DNA from: Coturnix japonica
Taxonomy: Eukaryota > Chordata > Aves > Galliformes > Phasianidae
DNA: 64,000 nt
NCBI RefSeq assembly: GCF_001577835.2
Contig: NC_029526.1
Location: forward strand, 2,077,510 to 2,141,509
Direction of reading: 5' to 3'
This document shows positions 60,301 to 64,000 of the stretch, piece after piece. The notes below the pieces were generated by a model, which saw only the letters and a program-made list of their open reading frames with translations, did no database searches and was not told the origin of the DNA. The first letter of the stretch is position 1, and the number at the start of each line of letters is the position of its first letter. Both the position numbers and the translations under genes were made by a program.

Positions 60301-63300
60301 TGCCTCCAGGTAGGCTCCTCTGTCATCCTCCACATACCCTTCCAAATGCTCCATTCTTTCCCCTGCTGCCAGCTCATTTGTTTGTATAAATGCACTTCAC
60401 TGCTCCCAGAAGTAGGGGTAGTTGGTCAGATGCTCAGTTCAGAGCCCAGCCCTAGCTCTTTTATGGAGGACTCATGGTTGGAAAATTATGGTGTAAGCAG
60501 AAAGCAGCCGCTAACTCTTCTCCCTTCCTTTTTATCTTGGCATACTGCACGTGGTATATGTGCTTCATTACTTGACTGTTTTTTGTACTTTTCTCCGCCC
60601 TTCTTTCTTACACAGAATAACCATCTGATATGCATGCAATTGAATGCTTATCACGGCCGCTTTTACTTACTTTTCAGTAACATCCTTTGCTAATGAAATA
60701 CCATAGCATAGCCTTGGTGAATACATTTCTTAGCATCTGTCAAAATAAAGTGTTGGAGGATTTACTAGCATGTAAGTGAAGGATAAAAGTATGATCTATG
60801 TATTAGTACTAATGTAAGAACTTGGCTAATTTTTTTAGTTATTTTTAACGTTGAAAGCAAGATGAGTAGAAAACCTGCACAAAACCTTTGGGTCTATACC
60901 TGACAGCTAGGCACTATCTCTAGAAAGTTCACTTCAGATACCTTTCAACTGAGCAACTTTGTTTTGCTGAAATGTCATTTAGCAGACAGATCTACTTGGC
61001 AGACCAAGCTGAACTTCATAGATCATTCTGAATTAAAATAGTCTTTTGCCTGTTCTTACATAGTAAAGTTAAGCTCTTACTGTTAATGCTCCACCTTCTG
61101 TTCTCTTAAGAATCCCAATCAGAGCATTAGAAATAAATCAGAAATGGTACTGTTGGTAAAGGCCCTAATTAGGTTACTCTCTCTCAAGGGAGCTGACCAG
61201 GAAAATTAATGATTTAGCCTTTGAGGTGGATCAACAGTTCATACATATCTTAGAATCACAGTCTGCTTCTGGAATACACTGACTGTGTAACATCTTCATC
61301 TGCGTATAATTGGTGGAAGTGATACCATAGCTTTGCCTTAATGCTCTCTGGGTTTTACTGCTCATATGACTGATTCCTGTTTTTCAAGATGTGTGAAATA
61401 ACACTAGCGTATCTTAGAAAGATAGGATGTGTGTGATAGGATGGAAATGGACTTTGAGTTAGCTTCGTGTCTGGCATTCTGTAATGGCCCTGTACTGGAT
61501 GTTCCAAAAGGAACTGGAAAGCACTTACAAAGAACAAACACACACCTGCCTTCTGGGGAAGAAGATTCTCCAGCTGATTTGCATCCTGTAGCATAAGATT
61601 ACATCATTATGTTTTCTTTCTCTTTTTTTAACTGCAGCTGTTAGTGTTACTTACCTCAATGCTTATCATTTAAGCAACCTTACTAAACAACTTAATTCTT
61701 TAACATCATGTTGAGTGAGTTCTGTATTTTACCTTTGCATATTTAAAACAAATCCTCTGGCAGTTATAAGGCTGGTATCTAACTTCACTTGCTGTTTGGC
61801 TTTGGAAATGAGGCACTCCGGGCTTAAATATCATCCTTTAAAGCAGCTGAAGACCCTTGTAACAGTTGTCAGAGTTTTCATCATTCTTAACCTGCTCTGG
61901 AGAAGCTGTAATGCTTTCACTGGGTTATTACAGAATGTGTTCTGCTTTGTGAGATGAGTTTTGTCAGAGCTGCATTTAGATCTGATAAAGATCTGAGAGA
62001 AGCACTAAATTCTTGTAGTTAATCTTGAGCAGCAAAAAATCTTATATATTACTAATGTAAGTTATTATTTGCTTCAGTGGACTGAAAATGAGCAATCCAC
62101 GGTACCTGATTTTTATAACTTCCATGGGAGTTTGTGTGCATGTGTTTTTCTTTTCCCCTGTGTTGATGCTGCATTTTGAGGGAACATGTGCTAGTGTGTC
62201 CAAAGAAGGAGAGGTCAGGAGGAGCAGTAAGAACTAGGTTGACTATCACAGTTAACTTTGAGTCTTTTGGCAGTGCTCTCATTGAAGTGAGTACGTACTT
62301 TTGTGCTGTCCCTTAGCAGCAGGAAATCCTATTGTCTTGGAGGTTGAACTAATTTACACAAAAGGATGGAATACATTTTCCTTTTTAACATGGATTGTAG
62401 TGTACAGCTAGGCAGAAGGGGATTCTGAACCTTCACCTGGATGGTGTGCTGAACAAAGCACTTGGTCAGCCCAGACAAAAAACAGGAAACTTTTACTGAC
62501 ATAAAACCAAAACTTGGCCAGTTAATTACTCTCAGACCAAAGCTATATGCAGAGTTTTGTTTAAATAAATAAATCAATCCCTCACTGCACCAAATAATAA
62601 TAAAAAAAAATCAATTGAATTTAATGTAGGTTTTATCAACCCATTCCAAAATCGTATCATAATGCATTGCTTTTGTTAATCTTGTTCTTGGAACAGCTAA
62701 GTCAAAAATTGACTGCTGTGAAAGCCAGCTTTATGTTCTATAAACAAAGGCCAATTCTGAACAGTAACTCACTTTCACTGGACTTCCTTGTTCATAAAAA
62801 AAAGAAAACAAAACATGGTGACAGTAGTAGTTCCAAAGGGAGGCCAAGGAGGGAGATGGTTGAATGTATCAGGATATTAAAAACTGATCCAAAGGAAAAA
62901 TCTTGTAGTAGAAAAGATAAATCCACAGAATGCTGAGCTAGATTATAGGCTTCTTGTGTCTGATGGTCTTGAAAACAGTTAAGAGAACTGAGGAATTGAT
63001 CTAGAGAGGCTCGTAAGATGTGTAAATGACTGCTACCTGCTGAGATGTAGGGTATTTACTGTGTCCTACTACCCACAAAAACTACACAAAAAATCTTGAT
63101 GGTGGTGTTGTTTTTGAATACCACCGATGTGTAAGTACATCTATTGCTGTTCTGTAATGATTTAGTGCTAATGCAGACCTGATCCCATCACTACTTTGAC
63201 TGTTAGTTCACATCAGGAAAAGAAATAATGGAAGTAATGAGTTAGGATGCAAATCACTATCTGTTTGCACTGTGCTTCTCAGATCACTGGTGTTCAGTAC

Positions 63301-63973
63301 TTCTTGCTACATGTTTTGAAATCATGAGGCTTCTGGCTCCTTAGTTTTGGCACTGTGTTATGGAAGGTCACATCACAGCTGGCCTGCAGTATTGCCTAGC
63401 ACTGCTAACAAATGTCTGTCTGAAAAACTACTTCCTCTGTTAACCAATAGCCTTGTTGTGAAACTAGAGCCCAGAGGTCCTGATGACAGAGCTAAAGGGC
63501 AAAAATGAGTTGCATAAGAAATTAGAAAAGCAAGAGAAGAAAATAGTCGATAAGCTATGCCTGAGCTCATTAATAATGTTAGACACAATCAGATGTACTA
63601 AGATTGGTGAGAAAATTGTAAGAGCACTGCTGTCTTTTATAAGAATTATTATGTGAACAGAGAATGTGAGTCCAGGTGCTTGGGTAAAGAGTTCTGCTCT
63701 TGTTTAGAATGAAGAAAATAATGAGAAATGCTGTGTGCTGCATTATGGATCGACCCTACTAAGTTTCTATTTTTTCCATATAACCTTACAGCAAAAACTT
63801 TGATTACACTGATTTAACTTTGACTTTGTTACAGATATTTTCATGTTTGTTTGTTTTTTCTTTCATCAGACATTTGCTGACGAGGTGTTTGGTATCTTCA
63901 GTTGGACAATTCCAATTGCTGTAGCCTTCTCTTGTTTTGGTGGACTTAATGCCTCAATTCTAGCCTCATCAAG
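48312..63973 (+). CDS. SLC7A6: SLC7A6 (y+LAT2) amino-acid transporter light chain, 5' part
   Basis: Coding exons: 48312-48843, 52482-52607, 53945-54089, 55251-55374, 63870-63973. All are GT-AG and in phase, and the gene continues beyond the window. The start MGERTDYAK has a good context (ACAATGG). The APC-superfamily fold is clear: TM1 holds the substrate-binding GSGIF at about 63-67. Cys162 in the FPSCDPPY loop is the expected disulfide to SLC3A2 (4F2hc). [20 protein letters not shown] spans the TM6-TM7 region, and the last exon encodes [13 protein letters not shown], then [16 protein letters not shown] (TM8). From the family, the heterodimer exchanges cationic amino acids for neutral ones plus sodium at the plasma membrane. 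[14 protein letters not shown] and [10 protein letters not shown] favour SLC7A6 over SLC7A7. About 343 of roughly 510 codons are present. Confidence 0.93.
48838..48845 (+). promoter_or_regulatory. SLC7A6: Two competing splice donors at the end of SLC7A6 coding exon 1
   Basis: The sequence GCTT|GTGAGT|GTAAGT offers donors at 48838 and 48844. The second gives AAACECLLTF, the family length, but puts Glu where mammalian y+LATs have Ile in a membrane helix. The first drops two residues and gives AAACLLTF. Both keep the frame. Confidence 0.6.
49253..49312 (-). mobile_element. CR1 LINE fragment
   Basis: TTCACAGAATGGCTTGAATT, then GAAAAGGGGCATTAAAGGTG and ACCTCATTCCAAACCC, match the reverse-complement CR1 3' end (TCATAGAATGGCTTGGGTTG, then GAAGGGACC). 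It is diverged. Confidence 0.75.
49363..49382. repeat. A20 homopolymer
   Basis: Twenty A, 50 bp downstream of the CR1 fragment. It could be slippage or the tail of an old insertion. Confidence 0.85.
51800..51865 (-). mobile_element. CR1 LINE fragment
   Basis: ATCATAGAATAGTTTGTGTT, then GGAAAAGACCTTAAATATCA and TCTTGTTTCAATCCTC, are a diverged reverse-complement CR1 3' end. Confidence 0.8.
52608..53944 (+). other. SLC7A6: SLC7A6 intron 3
   Basis: 1.3 kb of intron. A CR1 tail (53827-53914) occupies the 3' part and ends about 30 bp before the acceptor. Confidence 0.8.
53827..53914 (-). mobile_element. CR1 LINE 3' end next to a splice acceptor
   Basis: ATCATAGAATCACAAGGTTG, then GAAAGGACCTACAAGATCAT and CTAGTCCAA, are a well-preserved reverse-complement CR1 end, the cleanest in the window. 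It ends about 30 bp before the acceptor of exon 53945-54089, so the branch-point region may derive from or border the element. Confidence 0.88.
54090..55250 (+). other. SLC7A6: SLC7A6 intron 4
   Basis: 1.16 kb, AT-rich, with a TAAATAATA-type A/T tract near 54690-54745. I recognise no repeat family or exon. Confidence 0.75.
55375..63869 (+). other. SLC7A6: SLC7A6 intron 5 (8.5 kb)
   Basis: A long AT-rich intron with an A-rich run (57295-57312) and the duplicated TM8-type exon copy at 60214-60309. Apart from that copy I recognise nothing coding. The acceptor is a T-rich tract ending TTTCATCAG. Confidence 0.75.
60214..60309 (+). pseudogene. SLC7A6: Diverged duplicate of the SLC7A6 TM8 exon (alternative exon or pseudoexon)
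   Basis: The copy begins TFSEE (normal exon: TFADE) after CTCTTTAG and ends [22 protein letters not shown] (normal: [22 protein letters not shown]), with a GTAGGC donor. Full length is 96 nt against 104 in the normal exon. The net 8-nt loss between TFSEE and IPIVV puts the two halves in different frames. An acceptor 10 nt downstream (CTTTCTCAG, exon from 60224) would give an 86-nt exon in phase 0 ending in phase 2, like the normal exon, encoding KKPEKKS and then IPIVVAF. Of the 21 complete codons in the 3' part, 11 differ only synonymously and 5 change the residue, so the copy was under protein selection for much of its history. Expressed alternative and dead copy are both possible. Confidence 0.7.
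63870..63973 (+). CDS. SLC7A6: SLC7A6 TM8-region coding exon (normal copy)
   Basis: 104 nt, phase 0 to 2, flanked by TTTCATCAG and GTATCT. It encodes [13 protein letters not shown], then [21 protein letters not shown] with the next Arg codon split. It matches the family without gaps. It is the last exon in the window, and the next is expected to begin with LFFVGSREGHLP-type sequence. Confidence 0.95.
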
Positions 63974-64000
63974 GTATCTCTTTTTGTTTACCAAGTGTTC

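Overview
The window is vertebrate nuclear DNA from a bird, most likely a galliform such as chicken. The evidence is a complete TLR21 gene (a Toll-like receptor kept by birds and fish but absent from mammals), many worn CR1 retrotransposon tails, and compact GC-rich genes beside AT-rich gene-poor DNA. From general knowledge chicken TLR21 maps to chromosome 11, where NDRG4 and SLC7A6 orthologues are also expected. I recognised every gene by reading translated exons and splice sites. No database search was run.

Layout. (1) 1-5440: non-coding GC-moderate DNA upstream of NDRG4. (2) 5717-20095: NDRG4 on the + strand, with two alternative promoters and first coding exons (a CpG island near 5440-6050, and a TATA/CCAAT promoter near 11080-11370), 13 shared coding exons counting the last one, one optional 39-nt microexon, and a 2-kb 3' UTR ending at AATAAA 20066-20071. 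(3) 21200-25239: TLR21 on the - strand, convergent with NDRG4, made of a 29-nt coding exon and one 2.9-kb exon. Its 3' UTR carries degenerate tandem repeats. (4) About 26.2-43.4 kb: an AT-rich, gene-poor stretch with CR1 fragments, microsatellites, CTCF-like motifs and one isolated exon-like open segment at 39964-40086. (5) 43420-64000: the 5' part of SLC7A6 (y+LAT2) on the + strand, with a CpG-island promoter, a probable non-coding exon 1, and five coding exons (48312-63973). The gene runs off the right edge.

The genes do not form a pathway. NDRG4 is a catalytically dead alpha/beta-hydrolase-fold protein of neurons and heart, TLR21 is an endosomal CpG-DNA sensor, and SLC7A6 is the light chain of a heteromeric cationic/neutral amino-acid exchanger. 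The most interesting object is a second, diverged copy of the SLC7A6 TM8-region exon at 60214-60309, 3.6 kb upstream of the normal copy. Its 3' 65 nt differ from the normal copy mostly at synonymous third positions. It keeps a good donor, and a downstream acceptor restores the same phase class (0 to 2). It could therefore act as a mutually exclusive exon, or be a pseudoexon that stayed coding for a long time.
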